Both the position numbers and the translations under genes were made by a program. 64,000 nt of DNA from CAYGWX01 sp964353855 [NCBI: uncultured bacterium] (GTDB taxonomy: Bacteria > Edwardsbacteria > CAYGWX01): assembly GCA_964353855.1 (NCBI GenBank), contig CAYGWX010000001.1, positions 125,504-189,503 on the forward strand, in the 5' to 3' direction. The notes below the pieces were generated by a model. That model was not told where the DNA came from, made no database searches, and saw nothing but the letters and a program-made list of their open reading frames with translations. Of this stretch, positions 47,935 through 56,600 are shown in pieces. Every line of letters begins with the position of its first letter. Within the stretch, counting starts at the first letter, position 1.

Positions 47935-49560
47935 ATGAACTCCCCGACAGCGAAACAGCCAGAACTGCGCCGGGACGTCTCCATCTGGGGCTCCTATATG
48001 TGGGGCCAGGCCGACGTCGGTGCGGACATCTTCGCGGCTCTCGGCCTGGTTATGGCCGCGGCCCAGGGGGCGGCGAACCTCTCCTTCGCCCTGGCCGGGC
48101 TGGTTTACATCATGATCGGGCTGGCCTACACCGAGCTGGCCAGTGCCTATCCCGTGGCCGGGGGCGGGCAGTACTTCACCCTGCGCGGCCTGGGCGACTT
48201 CTGGGGCTATATCACCGGGGTGGCTCTGCTTCTGGACTACACGATAGACATCGCCCTGTTTTCCGTAGCCTGCACGGGCTACATAAACTTCTTCTTCCCA
48301 GCCGTGTTCGGACAGACGGCGGCGAGCTTCCTCGTCACCCTGGGACCTTTGAAGGACATCAACTGGGTCTGGTGCCTGGAATCCGTGGTCGTCATCGTGA
48401 TCCTTTTGGCGTTGAACCTGCGCGGGATACGAGAGTCATCGCTGCTCAACGAGGTCATCGGCGTGGTCGGCATCTTGGCAGAGTCCGGGATCGTGATCAT
48501 GGGCTTCCTGTTCGCCTGGCAGCCGGAGCTTCTGGCCCTACAGTGGAAGACGCAGTTTCCCACGCTCACGCAATTCATGTATTCCTCCTCGCTGGCCATC
48601 ATCTCCTTCGTGGGCCTGGAGTCCATCTCCCAGGCGGCCCAGGAAACGAGGCGCCCGGCCACGGTCATCCCGCGGACCTCGGTGACGCTCATCTTCACAG
48701 TGTTCATCTTCTCGGTGGCCTTCTCCACCCTGGGCCTGGGCATGCCCCTGGACCCGGCCCATCCCGGGGAATCCTGGAAGATCCTCGGGGCCGCCCAGGG
48801 CGAGTCCGTCGCCGTCCTGGCCAAGGCGATCCCCTACATCGGCATAATCGCCGGGCCCCTGGCCGCTTTGCTGGGCGCGGTCCTGCTGTTCATCTCGGCC
48901 AACTCCGGAATCATGAGCGCCTCGCGCCTGACCTATTCCATGAGCCAGTTCCACTTGCTGCCCCGCTGGTTCGATAAAGTCCATGCTAAGTTCCGTACCC
49001 CGGTGCGGACCATCGTGGTCTTCACCCTGATCGGGCTCGTCCAGACGGTCCTGGCCTTCCTATCCGGGGTGGACCCCAAAAACGGCCAGCCCCGGGCCCT
49101 GGAGATTTTGGGAAATATGTACGCCTTCGGGGCGACCTTGGGCTACCTCCTGGTGTTCATCTCGATCATCAAGCTGCGCTTCTCGGACCCCTACACTCCC
49201 AGACCCTACCGGATGCCGCTGAACATCCCCGTGCGTTACCGCGGACGGACCGTGGATGTTCCCATCATGGGGTTCATCGGAGCCCTGGGGGTGAGCTCGA
49301 TCTTCTTTACCGTGATCTGGACTCACGCCATCGGCCGCATCGCCGGCCCGCTGTGGGTCCTGCTCTGGCTTGGCCTGTTCATTTGGTATCGCCGATACCG
49401 CAAGCTTCCCGTTCTCAAGAGCCTCCCGCGGGACTGGGAGCAGGAGCAGATCGCGGTGCTGACCTCGGCCGAGGAGTTCGATCTCCTGGAGCAGTACAAG
49501 CAGGCACTCCTGGAGCGGAACCGCCAGCGGGCAAAAGAAAGGGAGTTGGGTAAACGATGA
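47935..49560 (+). CDS. APC superfamily amino acid permease
   Basis: 541 aa, about twelve membrane helices. The first helix region has DVGADIFAALGLVMAAAQGAAN, corresponding to the unwound substrate-binding TM1. EDE-type conserved features include YPVAGGGQYFTLRGLGD and FVGLESISQAAQETRRP. A C-terminal cytoplasmic extension of about 50 residues (LPRDWEQEQIAVLTSAEEFDLLEQYKQALLER) is longer than in bare permeases. Followed by UspA- and TrkA-domain genes, an association that suggests nucleotide-controlled transport. Substrate unknown. Confidence 0.92.
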   Translation: MNSPTAKQPELRRDVSIWGSYMWGQADVGADIFAALGLVMAAAQGAANLSFALAGLVYIMIGLAYTELASAYPVAGGGQYFTLRGLGDFWGYITGVALLLDYTIDIALFSVACTGYINFFFPAVFGQTAASFLVTLGPLKDINWVWCLESVVVIVILLALNLRGIRESSLLNEVIGVVGILAESGIVIMGFLFAWQPELLALQWKTQFPTLTQFMYSSSLAIISFVGLESISQAAQETRRPATVIPRTSVTLIFTVFIFSVAFSTLGLGMPLDPAHPGESWKILGAAQGESVAVLAKAIPYIGIIAGPLAALLGAVLLFISANSGIMSASRLTYSMSQFHLLPRWFDKVHAKFRTPVRTIVVFTLIGLVQTVLAFLSGVDPKNGQPRALEILGNMYAFGATLGYLLVFISIIKLRFSDPYTPRPYRMPLNIPVRYRGRTVDVPIMGFIGALGVSSIFFTVIWTHAIGRIAGPLWVLLWLGLFIWYRRYRKLPVLKSLPRDWEQEQIAVLTSAEEFDLLEQYKQALLERNRQRAKERELGKR

Positions 49561-49763
49561 GCTCTCCCTTGACCTTAAGAGACCGTCTTTACCTTGTGGT
49601 TAGCGGTCTGATGGTCCTCATCGGGGCCCTCATGCTCCTCCGCCTCCGCCTGGCCTGGAACATGGTGGTGGGTTGGGCTGTGGCCCTGGGCTTCATTGGT
49701 GTCGGGATCTACCGGTTGCGGGTGGCCTGGAAGGCATTGAATCCAAAATCCAAATTAAGATAA
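49557..49763 (+). CDS. Small two-helix membrane protein of the permease operon
   Basis: 68 aa, ATG overlapping the permease stop. Helices LYLVVSGLMVLIGALMLLRL and VVGWAVALGFIGVGIYRL. The C-terminal NPKSKLR is coded by the recurring spacer motif AATCCAAAATCC. Probably an accessory subunit; not recognised. Confidence 0.65.
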   Translation: MSSPLTLRDRLYLVVSGLMVLIGALMLLRLRLAWNMVVGWAVALGFIGVGIYRLRVAWKALNPKSKLR

Positions 49764-49764
49764 C

Positions 49765-50355
49765 ATGGTCGAGCCGCATACCAGCAGTTTAGGTGTCCTC
49801 CTGGCCCTGTTGTTCGCCGGGACCATGGGCGGGCTCCTGTGGTGGATGCTGCACCCGCCCAAGGCGATCACGGCCGTGGCCGCCAAGATGAAGTACACGG
49901 TCGGGGCCCTGAAGCGCATCCTGGTCCCGACGGTGGGCGAGGCCTATTCCGAGAAGGGCGTGGAGCTGGCCTGCCGACTGGGCCGGGAGCAGAACGCCGA
50001 CATCCTCCTGGCCTATGTCATCGAGGTGCCCTTCACCCTTCCTCTGGGGGCGCCCCTGGAGCGGGCTGACGCCAGGGCAAAAGAGGCCCTGGAGCGGGCC
50101 GAGGGTGTGGTCACCAGGCACCGCCTTCGCTACGCCAAGAAGGTGGAGCGGGCCCGGCAGGCCGCGGACGGGATCATCCGCGTGGCCAAGGACGAGGGTG
50201 TGGACATGATCGTTCTCTCCCTGCCGCCCTCGGGAAAGCGCGAGGGTCGGCTCTTCGGCCGCACCACCGAGGTTCTGCTCCGCCGGGCGCCCTGCGAGCT
50301 GGTGATCAACAAGCTTCCGGCCAAGGGCACAGAGGAGGAGAGCGTGCCCGTCTGA
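49765..50355 (+). CDS. Membrane-anchored UspA-domain protein
   Basis: 196 aa. One N-terminal helix (LGVLLALLFAGTMGGLLWWML) then a universal stress protein fold starting ALKRILVPTVGEAYSEKGVELA (about residue 48) and ending RAPCELVINKLP. The ATP-binding stretch is altered (PSGKREGRLFGRTTEVLL in place of G-2x-G-9x-G-S/T). Probably senses nucleotides next to the permease. 1 bp after the preceding gene. Confidence 0.82.
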   Translation: MVEPHTSSLGVLLALLFAGTMGGLLWWMLHPPKAITAVAAKMKYTVGALKRILVPTVGEAYSEKGVELACRLGREQNADILLAYVIEVPFTLPLGAPLERADARAKEALERAEGVVTRHRLRYAKKVERARQAADGIIRVAKDEGVDMIVLSLPPSGKREGRLFGRTTEVLLRRAPCELVINKLPAKGTEEESVPV

Positions 50356-50452
50356 AAACCCCATCTTTGATTATCCCTATGGCATTTAGAGTTTTCATGA
50401 AAAATTAAAAGGGCTTCATTCGCAATAGTTATATTAGAAGATAGAGGGCAAC

Positions 50453-50869
50453 ATGGTTAAAATGAAGAAGGTGGTCATTCTGGGCTGCGGACGGGTAGGG
50501 GCCAGACTGGCCCGCGCCCTGATTGAGGAGGGACACGAGGTGATCGTGATCGACCACAACGCCGACCAGTTCCGCAGGCTGGGGGAGCACTTCCCGGGCA
50601 AGACGGTCATGGGCGACGGGCTGGACATCGATGTCCTGGCCGGGGCCGGGATCGAGGGGGCGGATGTGTTCGTGGCGGCCACGAACGGGGACAACACCAA
50701 CGTGATGTCGGCCCAGGTGGCCTGCCGGAAGTTCAAGGTCTGCCGCTCCATCGTGCGGATGTACGACCCGATCCGGGCGGGAGCGTATCGCGAAGAGTTC
50801 GGGATCAACACCATCTGCCCCACGGAGATCGTGTCCGACCTCATCCAGCGCGAGATCGCGGAGGCCTGA
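50453..50869 (+). CDS. TrkA-N (RCK) domain protein, single domain
   Basis: 138 aa Rossmann-fold NAD-binding domain: KVVILGCGRVGARLARAL (GCGRVG at 11-16), then EVIVIDHNADQF with the acidic NAD ribose-binding residue, and ADVFVAATNGDNTNVM. No TrkA-C domain. Probably pairs with the next gene (5-bp gap) as a heteromeric regulator of the permease, as TrkA/KtrA do for K+ channels; no TrkH/KtrB channel is present. Confidence 0.88.
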   Translation: MVKMKKVVILGCGRVGARLARALIEEGHEVIVIDHNADQFRRLGEHFPGKTVMGDGLDIDVLAGAGIEGADVFVAATNGDNTNVMSAQVACRKFKVCRSIVRMYDPIRAGAYREEFGINTICPTEIVSDLIQREIAEA

Positions 50870-50873
50870 ACCC

Positions 50874-51527
50874 ATGTACATCATCATCGCCGGCGGCGGC
50901 AAGGTGGGCTACAACCTCACCAAGATCCTCGCGGACAAGGGCCATGAGGTGACCCTGATCGAGAAGGACAAGGCCCGTTACCTGGAGCTCTCCGAGGAGA
51001 TGGGCGATGCGGTCCTCTGGGGCGACGCCTGCGAAGTGGCGCTCCTGCGGGACGCGGGCTGCAACCGGGCGAACGTGGTCGTGGCCGTGACCGGAGACGA
51101 CGAAGACAACCTCGTCGTCTGCCAGATGACCAAGTCGATGTTCATCGAGAAGGCCCGGACCATCGCCCGGGTGAACGACCCCAAGAACGAGGGCGTGTTC
51201 GTGGATCTGGGCGTGGACAACACCGTGTCCACGACCCGGGTGATCGATGCCCTGATCGAGGAGAAGATCGAGTCCGAGATGCTCATGCCCCTGACCCTGC
51301 TCGGCAAGGGGAACATGGAGATCGTCCAGGTGGAGCTCTCCAAGAAATCCAAGGGCGTGGGCAAGAAGGTCAAGGACCTCAATCTGCCTGACGAGACCAT
51401 CCTGATCGCCGCCCTGCGCGGAGAACAGGTGGTGGTCCTCAAGGGGGATATTGAGCTCGCGGCCGATGATCAGGTCATCGCGCTGACGACCAAGGAGAAC
51501 GAGCGCAAGTTGAGGAAGATGCTGTAG
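50874..51527 (+). CDS. TrkA-type regulator (RCK_N + RCK_C)
   Basis: 217 aa. TrkA-N with YIIIAGGGKVGYNLTKIL (GGGKVG at 7-12), VTLIEKDKARYLEL and NRANVVVAVTGDDEDNLV; TrkA-C from about residue 140 (GNMEIVQVELSKKSKGVGKKVKDL). The usual size of one half of E. coli TrkA or of KtrA. Last gene of the permease-Usp-TrkA operon. Confidence 0.9.
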   Translation: MYIIIAGGGKVGYNLTKILADKGHEVTLIEKDKARYLELSEEMGDAVLWGDACEVALLRDAGCNRANVVVAVTGDDEDNLVVCQMTKSMFIEKARTIARVNDPKNEGVFVDLGVDNTVSTTRVIDALIEEKIESEMLMPLTLLGKGNMEIVQVELSKKSKGVGKKVKDLNLPDETILIAALRGEQVVVLKGDIELAADDQVIALTTKENERKLRKML

Positions 51528-51738
51528 GGTTCAAAAAGGTCGTCATTCCGGACCCGATCCGGAATCCAGCGTCTTTTCTTCGTCGTTCATTCCGCATTCC
51601 GAACTCCGAAATCCGCATTGTGAAGGGTCGTCATTCCCGTCGTAGCGTAGCGGAGATCCCGATGTATCGGGGCGGAGCCCTGCCCCGGACTCTGATCCGG
51701 GGGGCTTGACCCGGAATCCAGTGTCTTTGAAGGTCGTC

Positions 51739-51758
51739 ATTCCCGCGGAGGCGGGAAT
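51739..51758. repeat. dRS3-like palindrome
   Basis: ATTCCCGCGGAGGCGGGAAT, matching ATTCCC-N8-GGGAAT, the consensus of the Neisseria dRS3 element, flanked by GTC and CCAG as in many bacterial GTCATTCCCGC repeats. Confidence 0.8.
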
Positions 51759-51808
51759 CCAGTCCTCTTCCGTTACCAGTCAGTAATCACTAATCTCTTT
51801 TTGGGGCC

Positions 51809-51837
51809 TTGACAAAAAGGGTTTTTTATGGTAAGGT
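51809..51837 (+). promoter_or_regulatory. Promoter of the 51886 gene
   Basis: TTGACA (51809-51814), 17-bp spacer with a T6 run, TAAGGT (51832-51837). Confidence 0.55.
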
Positions 51838-51885
51838 GTATGTCCCTATGAGTTAGATGTAAAGGCAAGAACAAAGTAGGTCAGC

Positions 51886-53643
51886 ATGACCATTAAACCC
51901 CTGTCAGCGCAAGGCTTCAAACCCAGCCGCGTTCAGGGGCTTTTGCATTCCTGGGCCCGGCTCGTCTTTCGTCTCTTTTCTTCCCTCTCCCGTCTTCCCT
52001 GGCTTTTCTGCATCCGTTCGAATCGTCGTTCAATTCGCAATTCGCAATTCGAAATCCGAAATGCAGTTCGCCTTTTCTCCCGTGCCCCCGCGCTCCCCGG
52101 CTCCCATGCTCTTGTTTTCTCCCCTGCCCCCCTGCTCCCTTGCTCCCGTGCTCTGCTGTTTCTTTTCTCCCTGGCTCCCTTGCTCCCCTGCTCCCCTTCA
52201 GCCGTTCACGCTCAGCCCGGCTGGGACCCAGAGCAGCAGGTGACGAGCATACGCGGTGCAGCCGTTTCACCCCGGGTTGCAGCGGTCGGAGATACGATTC
52301 ACTTGGTTTTCTGGGAAACGGCCCTGGACAGCCAGGGGGTATATCAAGAGTGCTACTACCTCTGCAGCACGGATGCTGGGACGACCTGGGGATTACCTGT
52401 GATGATTAGCCCGAGGGATAGTATTAGCTCCGTTAACCCCTGCGTAGTCGTGTCGGGTCAGGTTGTGCATATCATTTGGTCTGACATGGGCGGTGCTCCC
52501 GCTCCTCATTACATCCGCTACCGCCGGAGCATGGACGGGGGCCGTACGTGGGGCCAAGTGGACACCATTTTTCGTGATGCAGGTACGTCCAATTGGATCT
52601 CTCTGTCAGGGGACACCGTGTACATCGTGGCAGTGAAAGCCTTCGCCAGCGGGGCTTATTTCGCAAAGAGCACAGACGCTGGTGCGTCGTGGTCACCCAG
52701 ACAGCTTATCTCAAGCGTAGGGGTCGGTGGATTCAGAATATCTTCCTTCAATCGTATAATTCACATCGTCCGTGAGCGCAGTGCCCCTTCTGATGTAGTA
52801 TATCTCCGGAGCACGGACGCCGGCCTGACCTGGGAAGCAGATACTGCCATTTCTGAGGTGGACTCGTTTATCAGTGTGGATCCTGCTCTTGCTCTGGATC
52901 GCCAAGGCAACCCCCATGCTACCTGGTGCGACTGGAAGTATTCTCCTTACCCCTGGACCGGGGATATCTTTCACCGCACCGGAGTAGACAGTGGGGTGAA
53001 TTGGGGCGTCATTGACAGTTTGACCGTGTTGCACCGCGCCTATACCTCGGACATTTTGGCCGTAAGGGATACCTTGCATTTGGCCTGGGAGGACGAGCGG
53101 GATGACCCGGGTTCCGTTTATCCCGAGGTCTACTATCGGATGAGCGCGAATTTGGGCCTTTCCTGGGGTCCGGAGTACCGGCTGACCTATGCCCGCCGAG
53201 CTAGCCGTAACCCCTCGCTAACGGTAACCTACAACTATCTCCATCTTTTCTGGGCAGATGACCGGGATACTACAGTTGGGCAGGTCATTTATCACCGCCG
53301 TAAATCCAGGCTGGTAGGAGTGGAAGAAAAAGGTTCGGTTATCAGGACTCTGAAGGATCTGCGGCTGTTGTTGGTGGTTTCCCCTAACCCTGCTTCTGAG
53401 GTGTGTCTCATTTCATTTGGGGCTCGACTTTCTACCGAAGCCGTGGTCAAGGTTTACGACATTTTGGGCCGGGAGATGAGGAGGATTCGGGTGAAGGAGA
53501 CTGACCGGGTTTCCTGGGATTTGACCGATGATAAAGGGAAGGAAGTGAGGAACGGGGTTTACTACGTTCAGGTGGAGTCCGGGGGGGCGGTAAGCGTCAA
53601 AAGGAAGCTTACCGTCCTGAGAAAGAGTCACTCAAGGAATTAA
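51886..53643 (+). CDS. Secreted BNR/Asp-box protein with sorting C-terminus and unusual leader
   Basis: 585 aa as written. Residues about 110-480 carry sialidase-type Asp-box repeats (STDAGTTWG, SMDGGRTWG, STDAGASWS, STDAGLTWE). The C-terminal domain has VSPNPASEV, VYDILGREMRR and NGVYYVQVESG, a type-A/Por-like sorting domain. The first about 110 residues are odd: RSIRNSQFEIRNAV is coded by the recurrent CAATTCGCAATTCGAAATCC repeat, and LPGSHALVFSPAPLLPCSRALL... by CTCCCTTGCTCCC low-complexity DNA, ending in a plausible signal cleavage site (AVHAQ). No sialidase active site is evident. The start codon is uncertain. Confidence 0.75.
   Translation: MTIKPLSAQGFKPSRVQGLLHSWARLVFRLFSSLSRLPWLFCIRSNRRSIRNSQFEIRNAVRLFSRAPALPGSHALVFSPAPLLPCSRALLFLFSLAPLLPCSPSAVHAQPGWDPEQQVTSIRGAAVSPRVAAVGDTIHLVFWETALDSQGVYQECYYLCSTDAGTTWGLPVMISPRDSISSVNPCVVVSGQVVHIIWSDMGGAPAPHYIRYRRSMDGGRTWGQVDTIFRDAGTSNWISLSGDTVYIVAVKAFASGAYFAKSTDAGASWSPRQLISSVGVGGFRISSFNRIIHIVRERSAPSDVVYLRSTDAGLTWEADTAISEVDSFISVDPALALDRQGNPHATWCDWKYSPYPWTGDIFHRTGVDSGVNWGVIDSLTVLHRAYTSDILAVRDTLHLAWEDERDDPGSVYPEVYYRMSANLGLSWGPEYRLTYARRASRNPSLTVTYNYLHLFWADDRDTTVGQVIYHRRKSRLVGVEEKGSVIRTLKDLRLLLVVSPNPASEVCLISFGARLSTEAVVKVYDILGREMRRIRVKETDRVSWDLTDDKGKEVRNGVYYVQVESGGAVSVKRKLTVLRKSHSRN
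52031..52198. repeat. Repeat-derived leader region (CAATTCGCAATTCG and CTCCCTTGCTCCC tracts)
   Basis: 52031-52066 holds the CAATTCGCAATTCG/AAATCCGAAATGC motif found in spacers at 51590-51615 and elsewhere; 52084-52198 is a C/T-rich tract of 10-11-bp units (CTCCCNTGCTC). Both are in frame with the secreted protein. Confidence 0.7.
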
Positions 53644-53674
53644 GGCGCTACCAAACCAAAAAGGAGCAGAAGCC

Positions 53675-56600
53675 ATGAAACCGAACAGGATCGTTCTATT
53701 AACTCTGGGGCTGGTTGTTTTGACCGCCCTCACCGGGTTTAGTGCCCAGTGGATTCCCACGCTCGGCCCGCCCAACGCCCATGTCAATGGGCTTTCCGCT
53801 GGGATGTCGGGGTTTGTTCCCTACATCTACGCTGCGGATGAGCAATCTCATACCTACAACAGTGTAAACAACGGGGAAACCTGGACTCCTTCAAGCGATC
53901 AACGGTCCGCAGGCCCCTTCTGTGTGGTCACCGCCCCCAACGACGCCAACATCGTCTACATCGGCCGGGATTACGACCCGAACTATCCAGAAAAGGTCTA
54001 CCGGTCCACAAACGGCGGAGGTGATTGGGGTCCTCGCGGTACTGGCATCACCAACCGCTATCCTCGGTGCCTGACGATGTTCTCTGACCTGAGCCACCTG
54101 TACTTGGGCTGCTTCAATGATGGCAACTCTCCGCCCTCTGTGTTCAAGACCCTGGACGGGGGTGCGACCTGGCAGTCCGCCTCCGGGACTCAACTAACCA
54201 ACAAGAGGGTCAGCGGCATCAAGGTTCACCCCACGAACTACCAGATCGTCTTTGCTGCGGTGACCTCAGGCGGGCATGGCGTTTGGAAGTCCCAAGACGG
54301 GGGTAACTCGTGGTCTCAGAAGCTCACCACCCCGGTGGACGTCTTTTCCCTGGCCTTCGCTCCCACCGATCCCAGCATCCTGTATGCCGGGGGTTCGGAT
54401 GGGGTCTACAAGAGCTTGAACGCTGGGGAAAGTTGGAATTTGATTTCCGGTTCACCCCAGAGGGTGCTTGCGATTCTCGTGGATCCCAATACGAATTCCA
54501 TCGTCTACGCTGGCAACGGCGAGGGGGTTTATAAGAGCGAGAGTGCCGGGTCCTCTTGGACCCTCTCCAGGAACGGGATGCCTGATAAAAACCGGTACGT
54601 TCTCTCCCTTGTTTTCCACCCTCAGAATTCTTCGGTCCTGCTCGCTGGTGTCAAACAGGGCCTCTTCAAGAGCCAAAATCAGGCTCAATCGTGGATTCAG
54701 ACGACCAAAGGGTTCAAGACGGCCATTGTAGACGAGGTTTCTACCAACTTCTTCCAGATTGGTCAACCGCCTTACCTCTATGTGGCCGGGCGTCATTCTG
54801 TAACCCCTACGTCTGTTCCGCATGTCTCAACCGATTACGGAAGCTCCTGGCTTACGATACCTCAACCCTGGGGAGAAGAGCTCGAACCGCCTGGTCATAT
54901 CTCGGTTAACCAGGTTGACGGTTCGATAGCTTATGGTGGGTGCAACAAATATTATGGCTTGTTCTGTGATTATGGAGGTGTAGTTTTTCTTACTACGAAC
55001 GCCGGTTACGTTTGGGAAAAGAGATATATACCCGACATCCCGTCTGCTCCGTTCGGTGCACATCTTAGGTGTTTAGTGGCGGATCCCCTTCGCGTTGAAA
55101 TCGCTTATGGAGGCTGGGAGTATTTTGATGGTGGAATTGGCAAGTATCAATTAGAGGTAATTAAAACGACTGACCGCGGCGTGAATTGGTTTCAGTCTGC
55201 TGAGGGGATCACCCATCCCGACGTAGGTTTGTGTTTTACGATCAATCCTCAACACCCAGACTCGGTGTACCTGGGCACCCAGCTGGGGGTGCTCTACCGG
55301 AGCACCAATGCGGGGAGCTGGTGGAATAACGTCAGCAACTTCGGTGATTCCATCATCTCCCTTGCCCAGGATGGTTTCAATACCGGCACCCTCTACGTTG
55401 GCGGGAACTTCGGGGTCCAGAAGTCGATGGATCATGGTGTCAGTTGGGTGACAAGTAACACGGGCTTAAACTGTCCCAATATTTTTTGGTTGGCCATCCA
55501 CCCGGCGGAGCCGGCTTTGCTGTGGGCTTCTACCAATGACGTCTACCCTCACGCTTACGTAACCGTGGATGGCGGGCTTCAGTGGATCGAGCAGAGCAAT
55601 GGTTTGCCTCCAGGTCAGGTGAGAGGTCTCTCCATTGATTGCTTTGACATGCCCGACACGGTCTGGGCTGGGGCTGGAGATGGCCTTTACACGTACAAAC
55701 TCCCCTTCCAGTTTAAGTCCCTGACCTCCGCTTCCTCCAACGCTTCAGACTCCAACTCTCAGCGGAAGCTGGTCCGGCAGGAGGGGACGTCTAATCTCCA
55801 TGCCGTCTATCATTCCGGGAATGCCAACGAGCGCAACGTGTACTATGTCTCATCCACGGACGGCGGGGCGACGTGGTCTCGGAAGATCCTCCTGGGCCAA
55901 GGCGGTTTTCCGGCCATTGCCCTGGACGAAGGGGGGAATCCCCAGGTGATTTGGGTTTCTGACGGCGACAACGAATTGCGCTATGCCTATTGTCAGGGCG
56001 GGGTTTGGTCTGCGGGACAGACCCTCTATATCGCGAGCGCCAGCGATAAGATCGGTCCTCCGGCGTTTTGTGCCGTTCACTCTGTGGCCGGGTCGCGGGG
56101 CCATGTAGTGTTCAATTGGAAGTCGGGCGCCAATCAGTCCACGGCGGTCAAATACGGGTGGTTTACATTGAACATGTCCGGGACCCTGCAGAGCGTGGTG
56201 AATGTGGACAGCGGGAGCAACGGCAGTTCGTTATGCTCCTGCCCCTCTCTGGCTTACTCCTTTTCGCTGGGCAGCTACTACCTGCACGCTTCTTGGGCCA
56301 AAGGAACCAATGTCTGGTACTCCTACAAGCAATTGGACTCCGGGCCTTGGACCAATACCAGGATTTCCCAGACCTCGGCAACCAGTGCACAACCGAATAT
56401 CGAGTTCTACGGGGATGCGGTTAATGTCGCCTGGGTGCAGACGTCATCTCCCGTTAGCGTCATTAATCGCTACAGGACCTTTCCTTATGGCTCATGGAGC
56501 ACTTGGAAGACCGTGAGCCAGGCTGCGGGCTGTGCTTCTCCCCAGATGGCTTCTGGAGTCTACTGCGTCTGGAACGAGGGAGATAACGAGGTTTACTACG

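Larger units (their letters stand above)
51528..51885. other. 358-bp spacer built from interspersed repeats
   Basis: Holds a palindrome ATTCCGGA-CCCGA-TCCGGAAT (51545-51565), a TTCCGCATTCCGAACTCCGA motif run, a composite element from GTCATTCCCGTCG (51631) to GGCTTGACCCGGAATCCAG (to about 51721) with internal hairpins, a dRS3-like palindrome (51739-51758) and a promoter (51809-51837). No gene. Confidence 0.65.
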
